The notes beneath the pieces are model-generated. The model did not search any database. It saw nothing but the letters and a program-made list of their open reading frames with translations, and was not told where the DNA came from. Shown here piece after piece: positions 20,375 through 29,762 of a stretch of DNA of 64,000 bases; positions within the stretch are counted from its first letter, which is position 1; each line of letters begins with the position of its first letter. Origin of the DNA: Bacillus taeanensis (GTDB taxonomy: Bacteria > Bacillota > Bacilli > Bacillales > UBA6769); contig NZ_QOCW01000001.1 in NCBI RefSeq assembly GCF_003318295.1, positions 248,001-312,000 of the forward strand, given 5' to 3'. The position numbers were made by a program, and so were the translations under genes.

Positions 20375-20749
20375 ATGGGAAGAAAAAGTTTAAATATTAT
20401 TTTTCAAGTAGCTATTTTATATGGAATTTATCAAGTGGGTGTTTGGCTGCAGGAAGGGTTGAATTTATTTATTCCAGGCAGCATGATTGGGATGCTTCTT
20501 TTAGTAAGTTTACTTGCTTTAAAGGTGATACCAATTGTTTTAATAGAAGAAGGAGCGTCGTTTATGCTTCGTCATTTACCGTTCTTTTTCCTGCCTGTAA
20601 CAGCAGGCATAATAAATTATTTTCAGTTGTTTAAAGGAAAAGGTTTTTTATTAATACTTGTTACGCTTCTTAGTACAATCGTTGTTATGGTTACAGCAGG
20701 CTTAACAAGTCAACAGCTTGCTAAAAGGGGAGAAAAACAAAAAGTATGA
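20375..20749 (+). CDS. CidA/LrgA family membrane protein
   Basis: A 124-residue protein with four hydrophobic segments and the family's NLFIPGSMIGMLLL block near residues 30-44. LrgA/CidA proteins are holin-like. In Bacillus one such pair works in pyruvate transport (PftAB) and others are linked to cell lysis control. It overlaps the following lrgB-type gene by four bases (ATGA), so the two are one operon. AAGGGG supports the ATG at 20375; the GTG one codon earlier is an alternative. Confidence 0.9.
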   Translation: MGRKSLNIIFQVAILYGIYQVGVWLQEGLNLFIPGSMIGMLLLVSLLALKVIPIVLIEEGASFMLRHLPFFFLPVTAGIINYFQLFKGKGFLLILVTLLSTIVVMVTAGLTSQQLAKRGEKQKV

Positions 20750-21435
20750 CAAATTTATTTATTGGGTTAGTATCAATTGCTGCAACCATCTTTATTTATT
20801 TTATGAGTAAAAAGTTTTATACCCATTTTCCAAAGCCATTTATGCTTCCTATTCTAATTGGAACAGGATCTATTGTTTGTTGTTTAGCTCTTTTTAATAT
20901 TTCTTATGAAACCTATATGATCGGCGGAAAATGGATTGATCAATTGTTAGGTCCTGCAGTGGTGGCACTCGCTTATCCGCTTTATAAGCAGGGACCTGTT
21001 ATAAAGAAATATTTTATACCCATTTTAGGAGGAGGAGTTGTTGGAACATTTTTAGGAATTTTAACAGGCTTTGAATTTTCAAAATGGTTAGGAGTGGAGG
21101 ATTTACTCGTCTACTCTATGCTGCCAAAGTCTGTTACGACACCAGTGGCCATGGATATTGCTGAAGTGGTTGGTGGAACACCTGCTCTTGCTGCTGTATT
21201 TGTTATGTTTGCAGGAGTTGGGGGAGTTGTTATGGCCCCCTTTATTTTAAAATGGTTTAAAATCAATCATTTTCTTGGACGTGGGATGGGGCTTGGAAGT
21301 GCCTCACATGCAATTGGAACATCTAAAGCATTAGAGTACAGTGAGCAAGATGCAGCAGTCAGCTCTATCGCAATGACCTTATGTGCTGTACTTGCCTCTT
21401 TTTTAGGTCCGATCGTTGTAATAATGTTTGGATAA
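20746..21435 (+). CDS. LrgB/CidB family membrane protein
   Basis: A 229-residue polytopic membrane protein. It shows the conserved LLGPAVVALAYPLYKQ, SVTTPVAMDIAE and GLGSASHAIGTSKALE segments of the LrgB family. It forms an operon with the LrgA-like protein upstream, and the two are expected to act together. No LytSR-type two-component system lies beside it, so neither pyruvate transport nor lysis control can be chosen from context. Confidence 0.92.
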   Translation: MTNLFIGLVSIAATIFIYFMSKKFYTHFPKPFMLPILIGTGSIVCCLALFNISYETYMIGGKWIDQLLGPAVVALAYPLYKQGPVIKKYFIPILGGGVVGTFLGILTGFEFSKWLGVEDLLVYSMLPKSVTTPVAMDIAEVVGGTPALAAVFVMFAGVGGVVMAPFILKWFKINHFLGRGMGLGSASHAIGTSKALEYSEQDAAVSSIAMTLCAVLASFLGPIVVIMFG

Positions 21436-21746
21436 GTAAGGCGGAAATGATGATCACTGCGTTTACTTTATCGTCATTTTAAGCTAATTAACAAAGTAAT
21501 AGCGGCGTTTTTTAAATTAAAACCTGTTCTTTTTAGAGGGATATTGTGTGTTATGATAGTATAAAACAAATATAGGTAAACACTTCTCAATATCCCATTT
21601 TTACAAAATACAGAAAATTATGTTTTTAAAAAGCCATTATAAATTTATGAAAGAGTTAATAACATTTCTGGATGTAGAAAATAAACTAATAATGAGGCAT
21701 GCACACAAAAGTAGTCGAAATTAATTTGAATTGTGGGGGATTAACC
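21436..21746 (+). other. Intergenic region before pullulanase
   Basis: About 310 bases without a supported gene. A weak sigma-A-like pair (TTTTTA and TATGAT, 16-base spacer) lies near 21531-21560. I see no cre site, riboswitch or terminator. Confidence 0.4.
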
Positions 21747-23930
21747 TTGGAACAGAAAAGTATCAAACTAACAACGACAAATCGATATTTTTCTGCTTAT
21801 TTAGATACATTTAACACGATTACAATTATTGAAACAAGAAGCTATCCTTCTTTTAGTTTTCGTGTTTTAGAAAATGAGCGAGAAATTGAGGTTATCGATC
21901 ACAATGTAACGGTATTGGCAGAAGGTAAAAAAGTCAAACATACACTTGTATTAAAAAATCCAATTAATATTGAAAAACAATATTATATTGTTGATTCCTT
22001 TCAAAACTGCTCTTTGCTTAGAACAGGAGAAGTTGTAAGAACAGAGGCATTTGATGCGATGTATTATTATGAAAAAAAAGATTTAGGTGCTTTTTATCAA
22101 GAACACCATACAACATTTAAAGTATGGGCGCCTACCGCCTATAAGGTGATGGTGAAAGTAGTACAGCAAGACACAAAAAATATTCGAATTCATCAAATGG
22201 AACGCAAAGAAAAAGGGGTATGGCAAGCACAGTTTTGCGAAGATTTACATGGTGCATTTTACACGTATTTGATTTATGTCAATGGAGAATGGAATGAAGC
22301 AGTGGATCCATATGCAAAAGCACTTTCGGTAAATGGAGAATATGGAGTAATCATTAACCTTCAACGAACGAATCCAGAGAATTGGGAGAAAGATCAACAG
22401 GTTCCAATTTCTCCAGCAGAGGCGGTTATTTATGAACTTCATGTTCGTGACTTCTCCATTCATCCTAACAGCGGTATGAAACATAAGGGAAAATTTAAAG
22501 CCTTTTTGGAAGAGAATGTGAAAGATAGCTATGGAGAGCCTAAAGGGGTTGAATATTTAAAATCTTTAGGAGTAACTCATATTGAACTTCTTCCCGTTCA
22601 GGATTTTGCAAGAGTAGATGAAGCGGTAGAACATTCCGCCTATAATTGGGGGTATGATCCGTTAAATTATAATGCATTAGAAGGCAGCTATGCCCTAGAT
22701 CCCTTTAATCCATTTTCAAGGATTAATGAGTTTAAACAACTTGTTCAAAAGTTTCATCAAAATGGTTTGCGCGTTATTCTGGATGTTGTGTATAATCATG
22801 TTTTTCATTTGGAAACGTCTTCATTTGAAAAAATTGTTCCAGGATATTATTTTCGTTATTATAAAGGTGGAAAACCTTCAAATGGTACAGGAGTAGGAAA
22901 TGATACAGCAAGTGAACGCAAAATGGTGCGCAAATTTATTGTTGAATCGGTAGCATTTTGGGCAGAGGAATATCATATTGATGGATTTCGCTTTGATTTA
23001 ATGGGAATTCATGATGTACACACGATGCGGCTTATTCGAGAAAAGTTAACTGAAATTAATTCATCTATTCTTATCATCGGGGAAGGCTGGAATTTGCCAA
23101 CTCTTCTTCGGGAAGAAGAAAAGTCAACGATTCAGCAGGCGCATCGTTTACCAGGAATCAGTCATTTTAATGATCAATTTCGTGATGCGGCAAGAGGGGG
23201 AGTATTTTCTCCTCATGAAAAAGGTTTTATTGGTGGAGAAGAGCGTCTTAAACAAAAGATGAAGAGGGCAATTGCTGCAAATGTTCCCTATCCTCATTTA
23301 AGTGATGGGCCTTTTCAAGTTCCTTTTCAATCTGTTAACTATGTGGAAGCTCATGATAACCATACATTATGGGACCGGATGGAAATTGGAATGAAAGATG
23401 TATCAGAAAAGGAAAGGCAAGCACGTCATCGTTTAGGAACAGCTCTTGTCCTTCTTTCGCAAGGAATTCCTTTTATCCATGCAGGGCAAGAGTTTTATCG
23501 TACAAAACAAGGAGTAGAAGACAGCTATAATTCTCCTGATGAAATTAATCACTTTGATTGGAACCGGAAGTCAAAATTTCTAGACTATGTTCAATATGTA
23601 AAAGGTTTAATTCAAATTAGAAAAGAAAACAGCGCATTCCGTTTGCCTACAGGTGAATTAGTTAATGAAAACTTGCGATTTTTAGATTCACCACCGTCTA
23701 TCATTGCTTATGAAGTAAAAAATGTGGATGAGAAAAATCCTAAACGATTTGTCGTTATTCATAATGCTGGCGTTCAAGAGGCGGCTGTGCAGCTTCCAAA
23801 TGAACAAGAATGGTATATTATTGTAGATGGCATTCGTGCAGGTCAAAATATTTTGTATAAAGCTTCTGGTAAGAGTATTAAAGTGGAGAAATTAAATACA
23901 ATGGTGCTTTTTCAATCAATAAATGAATGA
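21747..23930 (+). CDS. pulA: Type I pullulanase (AmyX-like)
   Basis: A GH13 debranching enzyme that cleaves alpha-1,6 links in pullulan, starch or glycogen. It has no signal peptide, so it is intracellular. An N-terminal beta domain (TFKVWAPTA) precedes the catalytic barrel. Barrel motifs in order are VIYELHVRDFS, DVVYNHV, DGFRFDLMG (nucleophile Asp), IIGEGWNL (acid/base Glu) and YVEAHDNHTLWD. The open frame can extend upstream to an ATG at 21699. GTGGGGGA six bases before the TTG at 21747, and the resemblance of the N terminus to B. subtilis AmyX, favour the TTG. It is monocistronic, with no obvious terminator. Confidence 0.95.
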   Translation: MEQKSIKLTTTNRYFSAYLDTFNTITIIETRSYPSFSFRVLENEREIEVIDHNVTVLAEGKKVKHTLVLKNPINIEKQYYIVDSFQNCSLLRTGEVVRTEAFDAMYYYEKKDLGAFYQEHHTTFKVWAPTAYKVMVKVVQQDTKNIRIHQMERKEKGVWQAQFCEDLHGAFYTYLIYVNGEWNEAVDPYAKALSVNGEYGVIINLQRTNPENWEKDQQVPISPAEAVIYELHVRDFSIHPNSGMKHKGKFKAFLEENVKDSYGEPKGVEYLKSLGVTHIELLPVQDFARVDEAVEHSAYNWGYDPLNYNALEGSYALDPFNPFSRINEFKQLVQKFHQNGLRVILDVVYNHVFHLETSSFEKIVPGYYFRYYKGGKPSNGTGVGNDTASERKMVRKFIVESVAFWAEEYHIDGFRFDLMGIHDVHTMRLIREKLTEINSSILIIGEGWNLPTLLREEEKSTIQQAHRLPGISHFNDQFRDAARGGVFSPHEKGFIGGEERLKQKMKRAIAANVPYPHLSDGPFQVPFQSVNYVEAHDNHTLWDRMEIGMKDVSEKERQARHRLGTALVLLSQGIPFIHAGQEFYRTKQGVEDSYNSPDEINHFDWNRKSKFLDYVQYVKGLIQIRKENSAFRLPTGELVNENLRFLDSPPSIIAYEVKNVDEKNPKRFVVIHNAGVQEAAVQLPNEQEWYIIVDGIRAGQNILYKASGKSIKVEKLNTMVLFQSINE

Positions 23931-24040
23931 ATTATCTGCACGTTTTCGCTCAATATGCTATAATAACATATTTGTAAACATGTGAAAATTATTGCTAGTA
24001 AAAATAGAACTACTAATTGAAGAAATTGAGGGTGAATTTG

Positions 24041-24817
24041 TTGGAAAATATATTAGGAGAAGATTGGATTGTCACGCCAGCAGGAGGAGCAACAGGAGAA
24101 GCATATTTTGCACAAAGCGGCAACCAAAAGTTATTTTTAAAACGAAATTCTTCTCCTTTTCTTGCGGTTTTATCTGCAGAAGGCATTGTTCCTAAGCTGT
24201 TATGGACAAAGCGGTTAGAAAATGGGGATGTTATAACGGCACAGCGTTGGCTGCAGGGAAGAGAATTAAAAGCAGTGGAAATGCGAGAAAAATCGGTTGC
24301 CGAATTGCTTAGGAAAATTCATCGTTCAAGTGAACTGCTGCACATGCTAAAGAGGCTTGGAAAAGAGCCGCTTACTGTTAAAAGTATTTATCAAGAAGTG
24401 TATGGACAGCGCCAAAATCAAGAGCTTCCTATTGTAGAAAAAGCACTTGATTATTTGGCGCGAGAACTTTTTGAAGTGGAAGAGCATGAAATGGTTGTTT
24501 GCCATTGTGATGTGAATCATAATAATTGGCTGTTAACAGACTATGGTGATCTCTATTTAATTGACTGGGACGGTGCTATGATTGCAGACCCGGCAATTGA
24601 TATCGGCTTGCTTCTTTATTGGTATATTCCAAAGGAAAAATGGCAGATATGGTTTGAAAACTATGGCATGATGTTTACTGATGAGTTAGGCAAAAGAATG
24701 CATTGGTATGTTGTGGCACATACTGTCCAAACAATCTTTTGGTGTAGAGAAAAACAGCGAGAAGATGAACAGTATTCATGGCTGAAATACTTAGAAACAT
24801 TAATGGAGAATGAGTAA
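24041..24817 (+). CDS. ytmP: Phosphotransferase (APH/choline kinase fold), YtmP-like
   Basis: A protein of about 258 residues with the aminoglycoside phosphotransferase-like kinase fold. The catalytic loop VCHCDVNHNNW (HxDxxxxN) and the metal-binding LIDWDGA are clear. The N terminus has PAGGATGEAYFA, a glycine-rich nucleotide loop. The substrate is unknown. Adjacent TTG codons at 24038 and 24041 follow GAGGGTG; 24041 has the better spacing. Conserved position next to trmB suggests a link to tRNA or cell-surface metabolism, but nothing more definite. Confidence 0.85.
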   Translation: MENILGEDWIVTPAGGATGEAYFAQSGNQKLFLKRNSSPFLAVLSAEGIVPKLLWTKRLENGDVITAQRWLQGRELKAVEMREKSVAELLRKIHRSSELLHMLKRLGKEPLTVKSIYQEVYGQRQNQELPIVEKALDYLARELFEVEEHEMVVCHCDVNHNNWLLTDYGDLYLIDWDGAMIADPAIDIGLLLYWYIPKEKWQIWFENYGMMFTDELGKRMHWYVVAHTVQTIFWCREKQREDEQYSWLKYLETLMENE

Positions 24818-24844
24818 AAGTCTGTCTAGCGATAGGTATTTTAC

Positions 24845-25123
24845 TTAAGTAAGTTGATCTAAGGAGGATACCCAACCGGTTAAGTACTGTTGATTGTTTT
24901 TTATATGGGTGTCTAGTTCAGCGTGACTGCTTCCTGATATGCTGTATTCTTTAATTTGAGAAAGTATTTCATTTGTTTCGTAATTAAGCTGTCCATTTTC
25001 TATAAGTGACAAAGCAAGGCGTGCAATTTGCTCACATTCGCTCGCAGTCCCGCAGCAATCAAGCTGATGATCTTCGAGTAAATCATGGAGAAGTTTGATC
25101 TTATCTTGGTTATTTATCGGCAT
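24845..25123 (-). CDS. ytzH: YtzH-like protein
   Basis: A 92-residue soluble, helical, acidic protein. It matches YtzH by length, position (between ytmP and trmB) and the conserved LDCCGTASECEQI block near residues 22-34. Function is unknown. The frame extends 12 codons upstream, but AAAGGGG before the ATG at 25123 supports the shorter form. Confidence 0.85.
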   Translation of the reverse strand: MPINNQDKIKLLHDLLEDHQLDCCGTASECEQIARLALSLIENGQLNYETNEILSQIKEYSISGSSHAELDTHIKNNQQYLTGWVSSLDQLT

Positions 25124-25190
25124 AAAATGAACCCCTTTCTTCAAATTGTACTTATTCATAGCTTGTGATTTCTTCTTAATATTATTCCTT

Positions 25191-25230
25191 AAAAAATAAG
25201 GCAGACTCCTGGGAGTCTGCCTTATTTTTT
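25191..25230 (-). terminator. Terminator of the CydS-like mini-gene
   Basis: Long, nearly perfect stem (AAATAAGGCAGACTC with its complement, four-base loop) with A and T runs on both sides. It lies just after the stop codon of the 33-residue gene. Confidence 0.9.
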
Positions 25231-25239
25231 AAGAATGGT

Positions 25240-25341
25240 TTAGTTTTCATTTGTATTTCCTTTTGCTCCCCATATAAATAAGCTGGAAATCGCTCCGAAA
25301 ATAATTAACCAAGGTGCCCACATAATTAGAAAATGCGACAT
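25240..25341 (-). CDS. 33-residue single-helix membrane protein, CydS-like
   Basis: A short gene with a strong AAAGGAGTGATC ribosome site eight bases before ATG, and its own terminator. It encodes one hydrophobic helix (FLIMWAPWLIIFGAIS, residues 4-19) and a polar end (KGNTNEN). Length and the N-terminal FLIxxAPxLI pattern resemble CydS, the small third subunit of Bacillus-type cytochrome bd oxidase. No cydAB genes are nearby, so it may instead be an unrelated mini membrane protein. Its genetic independence is well supported; the name is tentative. Confidence 0.7.
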   Translation of the reverse strand: MSHFLIMWAPWLIIFGAISSLFIWGAKGNTNEN

Positions 25342-25448
25342 AAAAAGATCACTCCTTTGAAAAGAAGGTATAGGCTGTGTGAGGAAACACTGTGAAGTTT
25401 CTTACTTATAGTATAAACGATACTCCTTCGCTTTTTGTAAAAGAATCA

Positions 25449-26189
25449 TTACAAATCAGGTACAAATGTCACATTAAAGTAAGAGAGGCTATATTTGTCG
25501 GGATCATCTTGTCCTAAAGATTTTCGACATAACGAGTATGGAATATTGGTTTTCCATGTATTTTTGAAAGGAAAAGGTTTCAACGAAATTGTACGTTCAT
25601 TTTTCCACTCACACTCAATTGTAATATGGTTTCCGTATTTATCCACACCGTTTATTCCGTTTTTAAACCATGTATGTTCTTTTGATTTTTCTGTACCAGG
25701 TTCATTTAAACAAGCATATAAAGATAAGTCATCCCACATCTTCAAATGCTTTAATGCAATTAATAAATCACTATTATGTTCATAATGAAGCCGTTTTAAT
25801 TTTATTTGTCTGTTATGTTCCTGTTCCAAAAATGAAGAAACGATTTCATTTTCACTTGATTTAAAAAAAGAAGTATAATGCATGGAAGTGAGTAATGCTA
25901 AATACTGATTGAATGTTTCTGCTTCATTAATTCCTTTCGTATAAAGTTCAATTCGCTTATTTAAAGGGTAATTTACAAAATCATATGGCTTATCAATCGC
26001 ATTGTTCCATAGTAAATGATGATCTGCTTTTATCCAACTCATATCATGAAAGGCAGCTGCTAGAACTAATTTATAAAGTGGATCTAAAAAGTTTTCTTTT
26101 CCCCAGTGAAATGCCATTTCTCCAGAGAGAAGACCATGATGATGCTGCTGTATGAATATATAATGGGTATTTAATTCTCGTATGATCAT
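25449..26189 (-). CDS. DUF3891 family protein
   Basis: A 246-residue soluble protein with the family's features: Q-HHHGLLSGEMAFHWG near residues 14-29 and LAAAFHDMSWI near residues 42-52, including a HD pair. These histidines and aspartates suggest a metal-binding helical fold reminiscent of HD-domain proteins, but no activity is established. The open frame extends 18 codons further upstream. GAAGGGAAG before the ATG at 26189 supports the shorter form. Divergent from trmB. Confidence 0.8.
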   Translation of the reverse strand: MIIRELNTHYIFIQQHHHGLLSGEMAFHWGKENFLDPLYKLVLAAAFHDMSWIKADHHLLWNNAIDKPYDFVNYPLNKRIELYTKGINEAETFNQYLALLTSMHYTSFFKSSENEIVSSFLEQEHNRQIKLKRLHYEHNSDLLIALKHLKMWDDLSLYACLNEPGTEKSKEHTWFKNGINGVDKYGNHITIECEWKNERTISLKPFPFKNTWKTNIPYSLCRKSLGQDDPDKYSLSYFNVTFVPDL

Positions 26190-26359
26190 CGTTATCTTCC
26201 CTTCTTTTAGGTGCATGATATGTTTTTCTATTCCCTTTTGCATAATAATAAAACGAGCGTCTTAAATTTATTAATTCAGCAAAGCTTTTATGACGATTTG
26301 CAATTTTCATGATAAAATGTCTCAGGAGAAAGATTTAATTATAATAAGGAAGTGACAGA

Positions 26360-27001
26360 ATGCGTTTAAGAAATAAACCTTGGGCAAAAGATAAGCTTGC
26401 CGAACATTCAAATATTGTCATTCATAATCCCGAACAATATAAAGGACAATGGAATAAATATTTTGGAAATGATTATCCTATCTACATTGAAGTAGGAACA
26501 GGAAAAGGACGCTTCGTAACGGAAATGGCCAAGCAGTATCCTGATGTTAACTTTATCGGAGTCGAACTGCAGCCAAGTGTCATTGTTGGTGCATTAGATC
26601 TTATTTTGGAAGAGCAGCCACCGAATGTCCGACTTCTTAATCAAAATGCTGAAGATTTACCGCACTTTTTTGACAAAGGAGAAGTAAGCCGCGTTTATTT
26701 AAATTTTTCCGATCCTTGGCCTAAAAACCGTCATGAGAAACGTCGTTTAACATATGAAAGCTTTCTAGCTGTGTTTCAGTCGATTTTACAAGAGAAAGGC
26801 GAAATTCATTTCAAGACGGATAACCAAGGATTGTTTGAATATTCGCTTCACAGCTTTTCAAAGTATGGGATGATTTTAAATAATGTAAGCTTAGATTTGC
26901 ATAACAGTGACTTTGAAAGCAATGTGATGACAGAGTATGAAGAAAAATTTTCAAATAAAGGTAACCGTATTTATCGCTGTGAAGCAGCATTTCAATCATA
27001 A
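26360..27001 (+). CDS. trmB: tRNA (guanine-N7-)-methyltransferase TrmB
   Basis: A 213-residue SAM-dependent enzyme that methylates G46 in the tRNA variable loop. The SAM-binding block is [17 protein letters not shown] near residues 40-56. The catalytic-face motif [16 protein letters not shown] near residues 115-130 is diagnostic of TrmB. AAGGAAGTGACAG precedes the ATG. A terminator follows directly. In B. subtilis this is YtmQ, in the same neighbourhood. Confidence 0.97.
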   Translation: MRLRNKPWAKDKLAEHSNIVIHNPEQYKGQWNKYFGNDYPIYIEVGTGKGRFVTEMAKQYPDVNFIGVELQPSVIVGALDLILEEQPPNVRLLNQNAEDLPHFFDKGEVSRVYLNFSDPWPKNRHEKRRLTYESFLAVFQSILQEKGEIHFKTDNQGLFEYSLHSFSKYGMILNNVSLDLHNSDFESNVMTEYEEKFSNKGNRIYRCEAAFQS

Positions 27002-27031
27002 GCTTGTGTGTGATGCACAAGCTTTTTTCTA
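27000..27031 (+). terminator. Terminator of trmB
   Basis: 9-bp stem AAGCTTGTG with its complement, then TTTTTT. Confidence 0.85.
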
Positions 27032-27076
27032 TGATAAAATATTGGTATCGTTTACAGAAAAGAAAGGGTGAATAAT

Positions 27077-27919
27077 ATGGAACACTTGAAGATTGGTAAT
27101 GTCTCATTTTATTGGTTAAACGGTGGAGTGACACATCTAGATGGCGGTGCTATGTTTGGGGTTGTTCCTAAGCCGCTATGGAGTCAGAAATACGCTTCAA
27201 ATGCCAACAATCAAATTGAACTTCGTACTGATCCGATTTTTTTTCAGTATAACGGGAAAAACATTCTCATCGAATCTGGTATCGGGACTAATAAATTAAC
27301 AGATAAACAAAAACGAAACTATGGTGTAACAGAGGAGTCTCATTTAAAAGAGGACTTAAACAAATTTGGCTTAACAACAGCTGATATTGATATTGTTCTT
27401 ATGACACACCTTCATTTTGATCACGCAAATGGTTTAACATCATGGAATGATAACCAACTTATTTCAACTTTTCCTGAGGCCGTTATTTATACATCTACCA
27501 TTGAATGGGAGGAAATGAGAAATCCAAATATAAGGTCCATCAATACATATTGGGAACAAAATTGGAAAGCTGTTCAGCACCAAGTGCAAACATTTGAAGA
27601 GAAGGCAGAAATTTTACCGGGTTTAATGATGCATCATACAGGGGGTCATAGTGCAGGACATTCTATTATTACTTTTGAACAAAACGGCGAGCGATTTGTC
27701 CATATGGCAGATTTAATGGCTACAAGTGCACATCAGCATGTTCTTTGGGTAATGGCCTATGATGATTATCCAGTAAAATCAATTGAAGAAAAGCAAAAAT
27801 GGGCGGCATTCGCACAAGAAAAAGAAGCATGGTTAACTTTTTATCATGATGCAGCTTATCGTGCATTAAAATGGAACAATAAAGGAGAAATCACTGACTC
27901 TGTTAAGAGAATTAAGTAG
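27077..27919 (+). CDS. ytnP: MBL-fold hydrolase, YtnP quorum-quenching lactonase-like
   Basis: A 280-residue metallo-beta-lactamase-fold protein with HLHFDH at residues 111-116 (the HxHxDH zinc motif), a second metal His in TGGHSAGHS and a C-terminal H in TFYHDAAY. B. subtilis YtnP degrades acyl-homoserine lactones and interferes with Streptomyces signalling. The same activity is probable but not shown here. The frame can extend to a GTG at 27068; AAAGGG spacing favours the ATG at 27077. Confidence 0.92.
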   Translation: MEHLKIGNVSFYWLNGGVTHLDGGAMFGVVPKPLWSQKYASNANNQIELRTDPIFFQYNGKNILIESGIGTNKLTDKQKRNYGVTEESHLKEDLNKFGLTTADIDIVLMTHLHFDHANGLTSWNDNQLISTFPEAVIYTSTIEWEEMRNPNIRSINTYWEQNWKAVQHQVQTFEEKAEILPGLMMHHTGGHSAGHSIITFEQNGERFVHMADLMATSAHQHVLWVMAYDDYPVKSIEEKQKWAAFAQEKEAWLTFYHDAAYRALKWNNKGEITDSVKRIK

Positions 27920-28157
27920 GTTATTATTTGTTAAATTTTTCCTATTAATTAAAAACTTCATCTACTATATTTGATGTTTATTAGCTGTATACCTCTTTAA
28001 TGCTGTAAATAATGAGATTAGCTAATAATGTTACCGTTTTCATAAACTGTCTCACCCATTAGATGCCGACTTTCCGTTAAAAGGTTGAAACGAAGTCTTT
28101 CACGTGATAGCATTAGGCACCGTAAACATGAACGTGAAAAAAACAGGGAGGCATTTG

Positions 28158-29000
28158 ATGATTTTAAATAAAACAGTAGCATTTATTGGAGCAGGTTCAA
28201 TGGCAGAAGCAATGATTGCAGGAATTGTTAATGAAAATAAATTAGCGCCTGAACGCGTAATCGTTACAAATCGAAGCAATGAACAGCGACGTGAAGAACT
28301 ATTAGCAAAATACGGTATATCTGTAACTAAAAGTATTGAATTTGCAGTGCAGGAAGCAAACGCAATTATTTTAGCAATGAAACCTAAAGATGCAGAACAA
28401 GCGTTAGCCGGAATTAAAGATCTTCTTCGTCCAGATCAAGTTGTTTTTTCAGTACTTGCTGGTGTTTCAACTTCTTTTATGGAAGAGAACTTAAACGAAG
28501 GGCAGCCAGTTGTTCGTGTTATGCCAAATACTTCTAGTATGATTGGCGAATCGATTACAGCTATTTCAACAGGAAAGCATGCTTCAATGGAAGATGTTGT
28601 GTTTGCAAAAGAACTTCTTACAGGAATTGGAAAAGTTGTTACAATTAAAGAAGAGCAAATGGATGTCTTTACAGGTGTTGCCGGAAGTGGTCCCGCATAT
28701 TTTTATTATTTAATTGAGCATCTTGAGCAAGCGGCAATTGAGGGTGGACTAGATGAAGAAATTGCAAGAGATGTTGCCGTTCAAACCGTATTTGGAGCAA
28801 GTAAGATGGTGATGGAAACAAATGAATCACCTTCAACATTAAGAGAGAATGTTACTTCTCCAAATGGAACGACTGCAGCAGGACTTGAGGCATTAGCGCA
28901 GTTTGGTGGGGGAAGTGCCATAAAAGAAGCGGTAAGAAGTGCAGCAGAGCGTTCAAAAGAAATTTGTGAATCCTTTGAGAAAAAGCCAGCAAACGTTTAA
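28158..29000 (+). CDS. proC: Pyrroline-5-carboxylate reductase
   Basis: A 280-residue enzyme that reduces pyrroline-5-carboxylate to proline with NAD(P)H. It has the N-terminal Rossmann motif VAFIGAGSMAEAMI and the C-terminal family signature VTSPNGTTAAGLEAL near residues 230-244. GGGAGGC precedes the ATG at 28158. The leader holds an eight-bp inverted repeat (27979-27986 with 28020-28027) and a TTTCACGT/ACGTGAAA pair near 28098-28139. No proline T-box is present. Bacillus has several paralogues (ProG, ProH, ProI); which one this is cannot be decided. Confidence 0.93.
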   Translation: MILNKTVAFIGAGSMAEAMIAGIVNENKLAPERVIVTNRSNEQRREELLAKYGISVTKSIEFAVQEANAIILAMKPKDAEQALAGIKDLLRPDQVVFSVLAGVSTSFMEENLNEGQPVVRVMPNTSSMIGESITAISTGKHASMEDVVFAKELLTGIGKVVTIKEEQMDVFTGVAGSGPAYFYYLIEHLEQAAIEGGLDEEIARDVAVQTVFGASKMVMETNESPSTLRENVTSPNGTTAAGLEALAQFGGGSAIKEAVRSAAERSKEICESFEKKPANV

Positions 29001-29132
29001 GGAATAGTAAAAAATAAAGCAGGAATTGTAATAAAACTGTCACATTTTTTCCGGAAATCGAATACATTCATTCGTGCTTGTTTATGATATGATAGATTCG
29101 TAGTCGATTTTTGAAAAAGGGAGGAAATGTCT

Positions 29133-29672
29133 TTGAAGAAGCGTTTGTTTGCTCTATTAACAGTTCTATTAGTTATTGCAAGCATGTCAGGAGTAGCTTC
29201 CGCAGAAACAGCTTCAAAAGAAATGACAAAAGCAATTTCTGCTAATTTAGAAGAACAACATTCTGATTATGTACAAGGTTCTTTATCACTTGAAAATGTA
29301 GAAGAAGTTCAAGTGAATGATTCTGAAAAGGATTTTAACAGCGTTGTACTTGCTGTTGCCCACTATAAAACAGTAAGAGACAATATTTTCTTTACAAATC
29401 GAGCAGAAGTTGTTTATTTTGATGCAGCTAACAATACAGTGCTTGGGCAAGCTGATGTAGCAACTATTGAAGCAGCAGCCAATTATAAAGATGTCCATAG
29501 TGAGGAGCTTGGTTCACATTTAGACATGTGGGTTATTACATTGTTAAACCTAGTTGTGCCATTGCTTATAATGGCGTTCATTATGTATTTATGGGAGCCG
29601 CGTCAATATTTAACAACAAGATTTAAAATTGCCAATAAATTATACAATGGTCATCATCAATCATTTAACTAA
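29133..29672 (+). CDS. Secreted, C-terminally anchored protein of unknown function
   Basis: A 179-residue protein with an N-terminal signal peptide (KKRLFALLTVLLVIASMSGVASA, cleavage near residue 25). An extracytoplasmic domain of about 110 residues follows, then a single membrane helix (MWVITLLNLVVPLLIMAFIMYLW) near residues 136-158 and a short basic tail. I recognise no family. The domain is alpha/beta and reads VVLAVAHYKTVRDNIFFTNRAEVVYFD. An ATG two codons upstream is too close to the GGGAGG site; TTG at 29133 has better spacing. It has its own terminator, so it is a single-gene unit. Confidence 0.75.
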   Translation: MKKRLFALLTVLLVIASMSGVASAETASKEMTKAISANLEEQHSDYVQGSLSLENVEEVQVNDSEKDFNSVVLAVAHYKTVRDNIFFTNRAEVVYFDAANNTVLGQADVATIEAAANYKDVHSEELGSHLDMWVITLLNLVVPLLIMAFIMYLWEPRQYLTTRFKIANKLYNGHHQSFN

Positions 29673-29673
29673 T

Positions 29674-29701
29674 AAAAAACCCCAAGTATGGGGTTTTTTA
29701 T
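29674..29701 (+). terminator. Terminator of the secreted orphan gene
   Basis: AAAAAACCCCA with its complement, four-base AGTA loop, then TTTTTT. Confidence 0.88.
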
Positions 29702-29762
29702 GTTTTTAAAAACAATCAAAAGTATAGGTGTTAGTGTCTGGTTTAGGTGCCTTACACTTTTC

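Noticed and set aside
28040..28157. Possible proline T-box leader before proC
   Set aside because: No TGGNACCGCG motif and no specifier arrangement. Only short inverted repeats are present.
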